This document shows positions 47,173 to 59,567 of a DNA stretch of 64,000 nt, piece after piece (the first letter of the stretch is position 1; each line of letters opens with the position of its first letter). The position numbers were made by a program, and so were the translations under genes. The DNA comes from Ehretia macrophylla (Eukaryota; Streptophyta; Magnoliopsida; Boraginales; Ehretiaceae), in the NCBI GenBank assembly GCA_037974665.1, contig CM075764.1:80127825-80191824 (forward strand), written 5' to 3'. The notes beneath the pieces were generated by a model. It was given only the letters and a program-made list of their open reading frames with translations. It was not told where the DNA came from and ran no database searches.

Positions 47173-48446
47173 ACTCCTTTATATATATATTATTTTTGCT
47201 CATTCTAATCTCTATTAGAATAATACATTGAAACTACTTTTCAATAATTACAGTTTGGCCCCAAAAGTTTTAATAATTATAATTTGACCCAAAACTTTCT
47301 GAAATTACACTTTTGGCCCAAATACCAACATTGATGACTCTTAACACCTTAAAGTGACCAACCACATTATACAAGCTTTCGGTGAAGTTATTTATGATAC
47401 CTATTAGTGTGTGACCTTCTAGATTCATAACCGCGTACCGATGAGGGACCGATAAACCTCCTTATCTATTTTGGAAATGTCTCTACCAATTACTGAAATA
47501 CCCTCATGCTCATAAGTGACGCACTAGCAACGAACGTACCATGAGAATGTAAATGATAATGAAGACGACATTCTTTTTATGAATCCATTTAACCGTCGAG
47601 AATTAACTGCAGTCCGATCCTTCTATTAAGAATGCCCCGATTGGGAAATGACCATGAAATGGTTAAGTCCATCTCCGATACTATGTATAAATCTGAACCG
47701 GTAAAATGAGAGATGACTATCATGAAAAAACCCCTTTACATCACTTCATACTCGCCTTACCCAAGGACTTCCTCGTTTAACGACCGATCTCATATATCAT
47801 AGGACATCGCCTCGCGCCGGAGGTTAACAGATCATATCTCGACAATTACTTGTTGGTTCATACCACAAAACTAAAACGCGAAAGGCCGTATCCCACCTTA
47901 TGGAAGACGAGCATTGTCTAGACGCAGTATTTAGCCCCTAATATAATCGGCAACCGTAATTTCTCAAGTCTGAGGATTAATTTGCACAATTCCCAACTAA
48001 ATAGTAAACTATTAACCTGAAATCATGTAGCTTACTATTTTTTGTCACATTCAATGATCTGTACACTGACGATCACTCATATGTTTATTAGTCCACATCA
48101 TCATGTTGTTCTGGCACTTCGCACACCATCCTTTATCATTAACATCACTATGTTAATCAAATGTAATAACATATGATAACCCATACTCGATTATTGTAGT
48201 CCCGGTTGAACAATCTGAAGGGCTATGAATCGATTCTTAATGTTTATCATATCAAAGAAAAAATGGGAGATATCCTAAACCCTTTTAGAACATTTTTCTT
48301 CTCGGATAAGCATTAGGGACATATTCATATCGAAGCGAAAAAATGAATATCCTTCAAATAACATAGTGTAAAAAAACACATAAATATATTCTTATTAAAC
48401 CCTAATCATGTCATCTCAACTATAGCATTAGGGCATATCCCCAACA
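46036..48446 (-). mobile_element. Copia family-A solo LTR A5, 2411 bp, nested in A4
   Basis: It is flanked by a perfect TSD GTTTA (46031-46035 and 48447-48451). On the minus strand it starts TGTTGGGGATATGCCC and ends GGCCCCTTTCA. It lies opposite to its host A4, so together they form a long inverted repeat. It includes a (TA)n microsatellite at about 47107-47167. Confidence 0.92.
47103..47168. repeat. (CA)/(TA)n microsatellite in A5
   Basis: A short CACACACA run is followed by about 28 TA units. The equivalent position in A6 (about 50900-50935) has only a few ATAT units, so the tract expanded within this copy. Confidence 0.9.
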
Positions 48447-48954
48447 GTTTAATGGAAGGATTGGATTGCACGATAATCGGCAATCATAAATAAATTCACT
48501 TGAGTCAGACTTCATTGCCTTATGTATTGTCTAGGCATGTAGCTAGATGTTAACCTAGAACGTGGGGATATTTCGAGAATGGAAGAGACATTCTCACAAT
48601 TGATTAAAATATTTAATATTCTCTCATTGCTATATAACGGTGAATCTAGAAGTCACACACAAAAGAGCAAATCAATGAGTTTTCAATCGAGCTTGTATAT
48701 AATGTCTTTATGGATTGTTAAAGTGTTAACAATTATGTTTTGTTTCTTTTATATTATGAAGGAGTTAATAATAGTGTAATTAACCAGTAAAGGTTAATGG
48801 AGCCAATTTGTAATTAATTGTTAATTATGGAGCCAAAGTATAATTATCAATATTTGTTGGGGCTAATATGTAAATATAAAAAAATTATTTTCCATAATTT
48901 AAAATAATGGTGATTAACTTGAACTAATTATTTGCATAGTTGAAAGAATAACAT

Positions 48955-48961
48955 AATATAT

Positions 48962-49007
<46 letters not shown>

Positions 49008-49151
49008 GTATGCTATGTCTTGAAAAAAAGAACATGTCATTTGCTTGGACTACAATTGGCCACATCATCTCTTATACCAACCAATTTGAATACATGGCTA
49101 AGATTAAATATTACATGGATGATGGATGTATTTAATTTGCTAGCATGTATG

Positions 49152-49199
<48 letters not shown>

Positions 49200-49200
49200 G
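48955..49200. repeat. Two (TA)n microsatellites in A4
   Basis: TA/AT tracts at about 48955-49003 and 49158-49198 lie within the distal part of A4, at a place comparable to the tract in A5. Confidence 0.88.
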
Positions 49201-49713
49201 TACATTTGATTATAGAAATATATATTGCTCAAAGGGGAATTTTGGTCAAAGCTAACATATACAAATACAATACACACAAAACATAAGATAACAACTCTTC
49301 TCTTTCTTCTTCAACCTCACGACCAAAGCAAGGAGAGAAAACAAGAACTAAAAATTCTTCATACGCTTTAGATCATCAAAGTAGCCTAGCACAAACACTT
49401 TGGAGATCAAATGGAAGAACATTCATGCTTGTGTGGACCAACTTTATCTTCTACATGAGTGGGAGGGTTAGTCAAGATTCAAGTGAGCAACCATGGCTTC
49501 CAAGGCTTGTCTTCAAGAGGTATAACTTGTTTTCATCTCTTGAATACATATATTAGCTTTATGTATGCTTTAATTATGTTAATCTTATGAACTCATGCTT
49601 AGGGTTTTATGAACATAATGCCTAATCTTGAGAAATTTTTGAAATTCACCTATGTTTCCACTATTGATTAGTGTATTGATGATGTTTATAGCCCTAATTG
49701 ATCCTTCACATAC

Positions 49714-49825
49714 ATCTAAAAGGAAATAGGTTAAAAGAGGGATCAAAAGACATAAACAACTTGGCAACTGAAAAGATCAAAACGGCCCTGCTAAACCCTA
49801 TAGTACATTTAGGCTTTTCAACCTG
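49714..49825 (-). repeat. Family-D repeat, second segment of right arm
   Basis: The sequence between the A4 and A6 insertions matches the reverse complement of about 41170-41060 (AAAAGACATAAACAACTTGG, then CCCTGCTA). Confidence 0.75.
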
Positions 49826-49830
49826 ACTTA

Positions 49831-52190
49831 TGAAAGGGAGGCAAGCCAATACATATAGATATCATGTCTAAGCATATATCATGGTTGGATTCAAGATCTA
49901 GAAAGTTATTCATGGATACATAGCTAGGGCCGAAACTAGGCAAGGCATATTTCAAAAATTTCTAGCAAAGATCAACATGCATTCTTTTCTTATATGTCCA
50001 TAAACTAGCAAGCTCACATTATATATCAACTATATGTAATGAAATAGCAAGGTCTGTAGACCTTTCATAGACAACTTGGTAGGTGATGTACCTCGGATTT
50101 GAAGCTATGGACTCCTTCTAACTTGAAGGGTCTAGTTGGTCCACAAGCATCCAAAGCTCAACCTTCTACTTGAAAACAAAAGTGTGCTAGTAAATCTTCA
50201 AAGTAACAAGCTATGTGTATGTGGTGTTTTATCAAAAAGCAAAAGCTTCTTGAAAACCTAGCAATGGCCGAGAATCACCAAGCAAGAGGAAGAAGATGAA
50301 CTTTCTCTCTCCTCAATTGCCTTGGCCGAAATTGTGTGTGTGCATTAGAGAGAGGTTGTCATCTTTTGTATAATATATTACATTCATATAGAAAGAGCCA
50401 ATCAAAATTAATCTCTTTCTTGTTTCAATAAACCAAGTCATGCATGTCAATAGATCATAATCATTAGGAATATATGGCAAAAGATCAATCTTCTCTCTCC
50501 TCTTTGCTATGGCCGAAAATGTGAGTGGAAGGAGAGAGAAAATTGTCATCTTATTATTATATTGTCTTGCATGCATAAGGAACCAATCACCATTATTCTC
50601 TTTCTTGCTTGAATCAACCAAGCCATGCATGGCCTTGTGATTACAATCCAAGGGACAACTTTTTCTCTCTCATGACACTTGGCAAAAAGGTTATATCATC
50701 AAAAACAATGTACAAGATTCTTTTGTCTTTATTCAAAAGTCAATCTCATCCATCCAATTCAAATTCAAATGACTAAGATTGATGACATGGACGATCCTAC
50801 ATCTCACATGCCACATGTCAATGCCCTATCATTAATTTGCCTTTTTCATTTGATGACTAGGATGATGACGTGGCATTTCACAAATTACATCATTATTACG
50901 CATATACATATATAAACACATTTATATATATATTATTTTTGTCCATTCTAATCTCTATTAGAATAAATATATTGAAACAACTTTTCAATATTTGCAGTTT
51001 GGCTCCAAAAGTTTTGGTAATTATAAATTGACCCCAAAACTTTTTGAAAATACACTTTTGGCCCAAATACCAACATTGATGACTCTTAACACCTTAAAGC
51101 CACCAACCATATAATACAAGCTCCCGGTGAACTTATTCATGATACTTATTAGTGTGTGACCTTCTAGATTCATAATCACGTACCGATGAGGGACCTGATA
51201 AACCTCTTTATCTATTTCAAAAATGTCTTCGTCATTTACCGAAATACCCTCATGCTCATGAGTGACACACTAGCAACGAACGTATCATGAGAATGTAGAT
51301 GATAATGAAGACGACGTCTTTCATGAATCCATTTAACATTCAAGAATTAGCGTGCAGTCCGATCCTTCTGTTACAAGTGCCCCGATCGAGAAAGGACCAT
51401 GAAATGGTTAAGCCCACATCCGATACTATGTATAAATATGAATTGATGAAGCGAGAGATGACTACCATGGAAAAACTCATTTCCATCACTTCATACTCAC
51501 CTTGGCCAAAGACTTGCTCGTTTACCAACCGATCTCAGATATCATAGGACATCGTCTCACGCCGGAGGTTAACATATCCTATCTTGACAATTACATGTCG
51601 GTTTATACCACAAGACTAAAACGCGAAAGGGCGTATCCCACCTTATAGAAGACGGGCATTGTCCAAACGCAGTATTTGGCCCCTAATATAATCGGCAACC
51701 GTAATCTCTCAAGTCTGAGGATTCATTTGCACAATTTTCAACTAAATAGTAAACTATTAACCTGAAATCATGTAGTTCACTATTTATTGTCACATTCAAT
51801 GATCCGTACATAGACGATTACTCATATGTTTATTAATCCACATCACCATGCTGTTCTGGCATTTCGCACGCCATCCTTTATCATTAATATCACCATGTTA
51901 ATCAAAGATAATAACATATGATAACCCGTACTCGATTATTCTAGTCCCGGTCGAATAATCTGAATGGCTATGAATTGTTTCTTAATGCTTATCATATCGA
52001 AGAGAAAATGCAAAATATCCTAAACCCTTTTAGAACATTTCTCTTCTTGGATAAACATTAGGGACATTTATATCGAAACGGAGAATATGAATATCTTACA
52101 AACATCATCGTGTATAAAACACGTAAGCATATTCTTATTAAACCCTAATAAGGTCATCTCAAACTTTAGCATTAGGACATATCCCCAACA
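49831..52190 (-). mobile_element. Copia family-A solo LTR A6, 2360 bp
   Basis: It is flanked by a perfect TSD ACTTA (49826-49830 and 52191-52195). On the minus strand it starts TGTTGGGGATATGTCC and ends GCCTCCCTTTCA. No primer site or coding region adjoins it. It is closely similar to A5. Confidence 0.93.
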
Positions 52191-52340
52191 ACTTATTCCA
52201 TTAAAAAGTTATGGCTGCACTCCAAGATGTTTACTGCTGAATGCACAAGCTCGTCATACTAAGTATGGCCTTTGTCTACGACCTACTAAGTTAAATGACC
52301 AAAATACCCCTCCATGTAACATTCACAATCAAGAAACTCA
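52191..52340 (-). repeat. Family-D repeat, third segment of right arm
   Basis: It matches the reverse complement of about 41060-40910 (AAAAAGTTATGGCTGCACTC versus AAAAAGACATGGCTACACTC, then CTACTAAG and ACCAAAATACCC). Homology fades at about 52340, at the edge of an insert. Confidence 0.75.
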
Positions 52341-52423
52341 GATGCTATGTTTCAGTTGTCGATTCTAGTATTGAGCGCAAGGTTACACCTAGAGGTTCTA
52401 TATTAAGGGTCAATCCTACTCTC

Positions 52424-52510
52424 AAGAATTCTCACTATTTCTTAGATTTATGGACCCAATTCAATTCAGTGGGATCTTTCATTCACATTTTTTTTACCAA
52501 GAACATTTAT
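52424..52510 (+). pseudogene. ycf2: Plastid ycf2-like fragment (NUPT)
   Basis: One frame reads [17 protein letters not shown] then FIHIFF, closely matching the N-terminal region of plastid Ycf2 as I recall it ([17 protein letters not shown]). The match covers about 85 bp and ends near ACCAAGAACATTTA. The flanks (52341-52423 and 52511-52641) may be other shuffled organelle or filler DNA; I could not identify them. It is too short to be functional. Confidence 0.65.
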
Positions 52511-55500
52511 TTTCCAATCGTGGATAAAGAAAAGAAAACAACCTTTTGTCATCAATATTCGGGGGTGAATTCTATATGAGATGGGTTGATTAACAATTCA
52601 CAAATCGAAGGTTCAATATTGAAATAATTTCAGAGGTTCATTGTAACACCCGAGCCGAGCATGAAAATTTTTCTATTTCTTTTTCTAAATTTCATATTTT
52701 TCCTGTAATACTTGCTATTTTAGTTGCATATATCCATTGAGTTTGCATGCACAGCATATCGGGAGCAACGGGAAAAAATTTGTAAGCGAGCGTAATGAAT
52801 AGTAAAAAAATTTCAGCAATTTTTCAGCTTTTTCCACTTAAATTACTTGACCCATTTTGCTTAAAATTTGATACAAATGCTCCAAGAACTTGACCCAATG
52901 CTTGACCCATTTGACCCATTGACCCTTTGACTTACCTTATAAATTTGTTTTTACCAAATAGTGCCCAAAACAAAGCCAAAAATCAGAAAAAATGAGAGAA
53001 AAACCGTGAGCCTCATGTGGTTCTTCAAAAATTTTGCTTTCAAATTTCTTGCTCCATTGCTTCTAGGATTGCTCAAGGGACTTCATTAGGACCTTAATAA
53101 ACTTTTTTTCCTCTTACATTAAGGTGAGGGAATGCATCCATATTTGTTTATTTTCAATTCTAACTTCAAACTTTATTTTTATGATCAATCAATATATTGG
53201 TTATTTATGCTTGTTTATGCTTCAAATACCTTCTATTGTAATCATTAGTTTATAGTCAGATTGCAAGGTTTATGGCTAGAAATGCAAATGCAAGTTGGGG
53301 AAGATGATGAATAGTGACTATGAATAGTAAAATTCGAAAATTGGAGTTTTCATTCTGAATTACGTTCTAATGTTTTGGTTAGGTGCTAGAAGTGCTTAGG
53401 AGACTAAATGTAACATTTAAATAGATTTTTTATGGTTAGAATTGATAAATTTGAATTGGAATATAAGGGGTCATTTGTGCGTTTTGGGTCGTTTGGTTGT
53501 TTTGAGTATTTTGAGTGCTCGTAGAGCTTCATTGTGGTTGGTTAGAGATTAGTGAATGCCTAGCATGCTGGTAATGTCCTTCCGTTGCTTGGAAAATAGC
53601 CTTTTAGTTAGAATTCGTAAAGGGGTCGTTTGACCAAGTGTTGATTTTGCTCAGTTTAAGTGTTGGTATAGTCTTGTATGTGCATGGAAGCACTTTTGGC
53701 ATGGTTATGGCGTTGATTGGGTGTCCAGTTAGCATAGCTATAGTTCAAATGTACTAGGTGGACTTTCGGGCTTTTATTGGGAAAGTAAGGTTTCGTCCCA
53801 TAAAGTCGTGCCTTAACGTGTCTAGGAATGAGTAGTGAAATCGGATTTCAAGTCTCGTAGTTCGTTTGAATGTAGTAACTTGAGAAAGTTAGAGGAATGA
53901 ATAGTATTTTGGTTAAGTTTTGTGGTTTTGGTGCAAATGTGTGTTGTAGTGCTTACATTGGGTGCCATAAGTGTTTTAGTAGCTAGATTGATGCCCAAAG
54001 TGGATAGCTGTGATTGGAGTTTGTTATGGTTGGTTGGAATGCAAAGGGCCGAGATAGTGTGTTTGTGGTTAAAGATTAGTTGCTTGATTGGATGTTTGGA
54101 TTAAGTATCATGAATGTTAAATTGACCAATTGTATGCTCGGATGTGTTAGAATATGGGTTGAACTCGTGAGAGTTGATTGATCATAAAAGGGGCTTTTTG
54201 ATAGTTTTTGGATCGTTGTGTGTGTTGGGTGCCATGGAGGGTTCGATTGAGGTTCCCAGATGATTTTAGATTATTTGGAGAGTTTGAGATGTGCGTTGTT
54301 TAATGTTTAAGTAGATTAGCTTGGCTTTGTCTTAATGTTTATTCTTTTAGTTGTTAGTTTTGAGAGATTTATGTTTAAAAAGAATAAGATTGACTAGTGT
54401 GTCCTTGAAGTGGTCATTACTTAATGGGTTTAGTTATATGATAGATATGGAAAATATGTCTACTATGTTAAGGGTTGTTAAATGGTTGTTTATAGTGAAT
54501 GCTTTTGTACTTGTCTATAGTTGATTAATTAGTAGTTTGATAGTTGGATGAATTGTTTAGTTGTATTGTGTGAACTAAATTGTAAATGTTATATGGATTG
54601 CTAGTTTTGGTGCTAGGGGAGGATGGAGGAGTTCGTGGGCTATTGAGGTGAAGGAGTTGCATCTTATTTGCTTTTTTCTATTGTATATTGAATATGTTAA
54701 ATAGTTTTCATACTATTAATATGATTTAGCGTATTCTAACAAGATTTGTCAGTTTTATAGTTAGTAGAATGAGTTTAATGGTTAATGCTCATTATTTCGC
54801 TTCTATTGTTGTCAACTGGTTAATATGTGAGGACAACCTCTTTTGTTGTTCCTCAATTATGTGTTTATCGACTTACCTTATTATATTGCTTTTATTAATG
54901 TTTCTTGTGTTATCGAAATGATGGTTGCACAACCTTATCATCGGGGCGGATGTGATGGACCTCTTTGGGCCGCAGCTGGCTTGCCAGGGTTGGTTGCTCT
55001 AGCTCCGTACCCTATTCCCTCACTCGCCTGGTCCAGAGATTGCCAGGGGGTGTTGGGTTATAGGTATTAGGTGATACGAACCACGCCAACATGCGACGTG
55101 ACCCAACACCAAATATGGCAAATGACCCCAAGACTTTTCAGGAATGGATGGAACCACGACCCTATGCTTAGCAAAGCTAGAACCCTGGTATAGTTGAGGA
55201 CGCCACAAACGAGGATGGGAAACCCGTTTGATAAGTCAAAGGTTGAACGCCACAAGAATTATCTTGATAAGTTCGAGAGTTTCTTGAAGAACTCAAAGGA
55301 GAATAATCTCACAAATTTTATGAATCAAAATTGTCTAACTTTATTATCACAAAAACTGCCTTATATAGGCAATAACAAAAAAGTATCCTGTTTGGAATAG
55401 GACTGCTAAACCCTAGCCCAAGTAGGAAAAACGTGAATAGTAACTAAGTCAAAGAAGTAGACTTGGAGCCCAAGAAAGACTGCTATTAACTATTCATATG

Positions 55501-57106
55501 AATAGTAATATAAATAGTAACTAAAAAGGAAGCAAACATGCAGTCCAAGAAAGGCTCCTTTCTAGTGTGAACACCTAACTTGCAACCCAAGAAAGACTTC
55601 TCCCTAATGTGAAGACCTGATAAACTAGAATTCAAATTAAACTAAAACTAAAACTAAGATAGAATTACAAAAAAAAACAAATCTTGAACAAATCTTCAAA
55701 TTTTCTTGAAACTTCTTGAAAAATCTTGAATTTCTTGAAGCTTGAAAACAGGATCTTGACTTAATTCTTTGCTCTAAAAATGCCCAAAATGGTTCATTGA
55801 ACGTGGATGGCCGGTTCGCATCATTCCCCCCCTCTTGAGAAGGATTTGTCCTCAAATCCTCCAGGTTCAAAGACCAGCCTAGGTGGTAGACTGTGTGGTA
55901 TGTCCCCGGGAAGCACTTCCTTGAAATCCTGCAAGAGAGAAACAACAACACCAGGTAATGCAGAGTCAAGTTGGTTAATGTTTAAAAGGTTTCTCTCTCT
56001 TTTTACTTCCTCTCTAGATTCGGCCTTACTCTTTTTCCCACTCTCAGTCTTTGTTCTCTCATATTCTTTTGATCACTCAAATTCTTTTATTCACTCAAGT
56101 TCTTTTGTTCACTCAATTTTTGCAACCTCATTTGATCCTCATAAACTTGTTTTAATGTCATCGGAACTAGAGTGATTGTCCGTTTACTGAACACGAATGA
56201 GTACTTGTTGGTGAAACCATCATGCTGCACACGTCAATCAAATTTCCATGGTCTTCCCAAAAGAAGATGTCCAGCATGCATAGGTACCACATCACACAAT
56301 ACTTCATCTTTATATTTTCCAATGCGAAACGGTACAACAACCTGCTTGGTAACCCTTACTTCACCACAACCGTTCAACCATTGCAGCTTGTATGGACGTG
56401 GGTGCTTAACTGTGTTGAGCCCTAGCTTTTCAACTAGAGAAGCACTAGCAACGTTAGTACAACTACCACCATCAATAATAACACTACATACCTTATCTTT
56501 CACGTGGCAGCAAGTATGAAAGATGTTCTCACGTTGTACTACTTGATGCAAACCAGCCATCCACATTTATTGCACCATTTGGATGAATTTTCCAGCAAAA
56601 ATTCAAGTCAAGATTCTATTTTTAGATTCAGGAACTTCAAGATTCTTCAAGAAGTTTCAAGAAGATTTGATTTCTTTGTAATTCTATCTTAGTTTGAGTT
56701 TTAGTTTAATTTGAATTCTAGTTTATTAGAGTTCAATATGGACAAAATTAGGTGTTCACACTAGGAATGAGTCTTTCTTGGGCTCCAAGAAAATGAGACT
56801 TTCTTAGGCTTCAAGGAAATGAGTCTTTCTTGGACTCCAAGTCTACTTCTTTGACCTAGTTACTATTCATGTCACTATTCATGTTAGGGTTTAGGAGTTC
56901 TTTTCCAAATAGGAAACTTATTTGTTCTTTGCCTATATAAGGCTGATTGTCATGAAATAAAAGTAAGATGTTTTTTACTATTAAATTGTGAGATTATTCT
57001 CCTTGAGTTCTCCAAGAGACTTTTTCGAACTTATCAAGGGATTCCTTATGGCGTTCACCCTTGACTTATCAAGTGGATTTCCATCCCTGTTTGTGGCGTC
57101 TTCACC

Positions 57107-57218
57107 ATACCAAGGTTCTTGCTTTGCTAAGCAACGGGTCGCGGTTTCCATCATTCTCAATTATACCAAGGTTCTTGCTTTGCTAAGCAACGGGTCGCGG
57201 TTCCATCCATTCCTGAAA
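57107..57218 (+). repeat. Tandem duplication (56-bp period) in the B7 5' LTR
   Basis: ATACCAAGGTTCTTGCTTTG starts at 57107 and again at 57163. The 3' LTR has a single copy, so the duplication arose after insertion or was lost from the partner. Confidence 0.85.
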
Positions 57219-57282
57219 GGTCTTGGGGTCGTTTGCCATATTTGGTGTTGGGTCGCGTCACATGTTGGCGTGGTTCGTATCA

Positions 57283-58090
57283 GTTGGTATCAGAGCTTAG
57301 GTTTATCAGGTTTGCCTATCCTTTTTTCTTGTTTTCTTGGTCAATTTCGTGTGTCTAGGTTAGGTTTCAATTTTCTTTCTTGGTTCTTGATTGAGTCTTG
57401 CTTTCAATTCATTTTTCTTGAATTTCTCGTTTTTAGTTGTGTCTAAATTCCGTGTCTTGTTTTCTTTTCAATTCCGTTTCTTGTTTTCTTGTCAACTTCA
57501 TTTTCTGCTTCAATTCCATTTTCTTGTGCTTCTAAATTTGAATTTTTGTGACTTTCTCATTGTTTTCATTTCTGAAACAAGAAAAGAAAGAAAAGAGAGA
57601 GAAAAAAAACAGCTTGGAGCTGAAAAATCGAAAAACAGTTAACAGTAAAAAAAAATTTTGGTTGAAATAGCCTGTGAGGCCAAACTTTTTTGAAGGAAAA
57701 CGACGTTCTGAGCATAACCTACAGCAATGCTGTAGGCACCACCCTCTTAGGGTCTAAATCAATCGTTTACTAGGGTTTTTGGGCCTTTTTGTGTTTTTGA
57801 ATAGATTTTTGTTTTAACTTTTCTTATTTCTCTAGGTTTCGTTCTTGCTGATTTGTCTTAGTTTCTTGTTCTATTCTTGTTCCCCAAGTCTTAGAGGTCA
57901 AAAAAAAAATCCATGAGAAAAAAAAACAAAAAAAATTCAGATTCGTTGGTTTGTTTCTTGTCTAGAGTAGCTGCTTGGAATCTTCTTGATATTATTTGAT
58001 TAGTTTCGAGAGAACTAAAAGAAGAATACGAGAGGAAAAAGGCAGTGTGTGAGAGTCATAGAGGGTAAAAGTCAAATTGAGTGGAGCGAA
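57283..58090 (+). other. Family-B primer site and leader, copy B7
   Basis: The canonical primer site TGGTATCAGAGC lies 2 nt after the LTR. The leader has the A/G-rich runs, the hairpin (57718-57736) and ends at the gag ATG at 58091. Confidence 0.85.
57718..57736 (+). promoter_or_regulatory. Conserved leader hairpin, copy B7 (compensatory change)
   Basis: CCTACAGC-AAT-GCTGTAGG is a perfect 8-bp stem. The third pair is T-A where B2 has C-G, so pairing is kept although both bases changed. Confidence 0.65.
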
Positions 58091-58294
58091 ATGTCTCAAA
58101 ATCAAGGAGAACACGCAAACAAAGAAGCTCAACAACAGGGAGTTCTGAATTTGCAGAAGCAGGCATTGATGGGGGAGATGAGACGGATAATGAGGGCTGA
58201 ATTGGAACAAATACATGCAAGGTTGGATGGAGAAGAAGATAGATCACAACGAGGGCATCCACAAGTTGCTCCAAACGCACAAAGGAGGAACATG
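58091..58294 (+). pseudogene. Family-B gag N-terminal fragment, copy B7
   Basis: The fragment reads MSQNQGEHANKEAQQQG, then the helix EMRRIMRAELEQIHARLDGE and HPQVAPNAQRRNM. It stops at the poly(T) end of the LINE. The rest of gag and the protease are not present on the other side (59477), so a deletion accompanied or preceded the LINE. Confidence 0.88.
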
Positions 58295-59476
58295 TTTTTT
58301 TTTTGCTGGGTCAGCAAGAATGGATTTTATAAAAGAAGAAAAGAGATTACAGGGAATATACAAGCCCGTAGGCAATCAAACATGCCTAAACAAAAGCATC
58401 ACATGAAACAGAAGATAATAACAACAAATTGCACACAGGCAACAATAAAATAAAAGAAACTGAAAGAAAAACTAAGTAAAAATAAAATCAAAGTTGCACG
58501 CAGGCAACACTTTAGGTAAGTAGGATATCAATTGATGCACGCGCCACAAAGTGACGATTGAATGATGAGTCCTTGAAACCGCTTCCAACCTTAGTCTTAG
58601 TCAGCACTTCATCTTTGATATTGGAAATAGTTTCTTCCTCTGTGGACGCAACATTCTGGAACAGCCTTTTGTTCCTTTCTGTCCAGATGTGGTAAATAGA
58701 AGCACAAAAGAGCAAACGAAACATGTATTCCCGAATGTTTCCTAAACCTGCAAAAGATTGGTGAAGTATAAGAATATCAGCAAAGGAAAACATATGTGTA
58801 TCAATAAAAAGAAATTGCAAACCTCCATTCCAAATTCTTTTGGTGAAGTAACATTCAAAGAACAGGTGATTGCGAGTTTTAAATCCTTGATGGCAGAAGA
58901 TGCAGTGAGCATGGGAGATAGTACCCCAACAAAGAAGCCGATATCTTGTAGATAGGCGATCAAGACAGGCCAACCAAGTAATGAAACTGTGACGGGGGAT
59001 GTTACGAGAGAACCAAGCGATTGATGACTAGTTATTGGTAGGTCTTTTTTCTCTAATATGATCCCAAGCTTTATGAAAAGAGAATGAGCTACCAATTGTG
59101 AGCTTCCAAATAAATGTATCAGAACAATCAGGGCTACCCGGGAGAAGATTGGCATAAGGGTCTAAATTTGCAATATCCGGAGGGTGAAAAGGCCAGTTTC
59201 AACCATTATTGTCGATCACATCAGAAACTCTTGCATGCTAGGGAGGGTAAAACATATCAACTCCAAAGAAAGTTGCAAGAATGCCGCTAGGGTGCCAATT
59301 GTCATGCCAAAAAAAGGAATTCTTGCCATTACCAATTTTATGGGTAATAAGCTTTTTAACAACGGGACGCAACAGAAGGAGATTTCTCCAAGTCCAACTA
59401 GTATTTGTTGGGATACTCATGGTCCAGATACATTTGTCTTTGATATGGTTAATCCAGACCCAACGAGGAGTTGAAC
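58295..59476 (-). mobile_element. 5'-truncated plant L1-type LINE
   Basis: The 3' end is marked by T10 on the plus strand (58295-58304), a short poly(A) on the element strand. In minus-strand order it reads WVWINHIKDKCIW, WTWRNLLLLRPVV, IGNGKNSFFWHDNWHP, FSFHKAWDHIREK, IPRHSFITWLACLDRLSTRY, then the zinc-finger part CIFCHQGFKTRNHLFFEC and FRLLFCASIYHIWTERN. This is the C-terminal tail of LINE ORF2 (zf-RVT type) after RT. A few stops and one frameshift are present. No clear target duplication was found, perhaps because of a deletion at the site. Confidence 0.9.
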
Positions 59477-59567
59477 TGTTTCCCGAGGACACACCACATG
59501 GTCTACCACCTAGGCTGGTCTTTGAGCCTGGTAGATTTGAGGACAAATCCTTCTTAAGAGAGGGGAA
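59477..59567 (+). pseudogene. Family-B terminal coding remnant and PPT, copy B7
   Basis: It reads LFPEDTPHGLPP fused to RLVFEPGRFEDKSF, the same junction as in B1, B4 and B6, followed by the polypurine tract AAGAGAGGGGAA and the LTR at 59568. Confidence 0.88.

Larger units (their letters stand above)
45194..49708 (+). mobile_element. Copia family-A solo LTR A4, with A5 nested inside
   Basis: It is flanked by a perfect 5-bp TSD CATAC (45189-45193 and 49709-49713). It begins TATTAGAGATATGCCC (first bases mutated from TGT) and ends TTGATCCTTCA, as in the 34103-36383 LTR. No primer site follows. Without A5 and its TSD copy it is about 2.1 kb. The flanks rejoin as continuous family-D sequence. 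Confidence 0.9.

Noticed and set aside
53922..54104. Short open frame in the solo gypsy LTR (also the one at 34810-35016 in the copia LTR)
   Set aside because: Both lie in non-coding LTR sequence, have no recognisable domain and are T-rich; they are chance frames.
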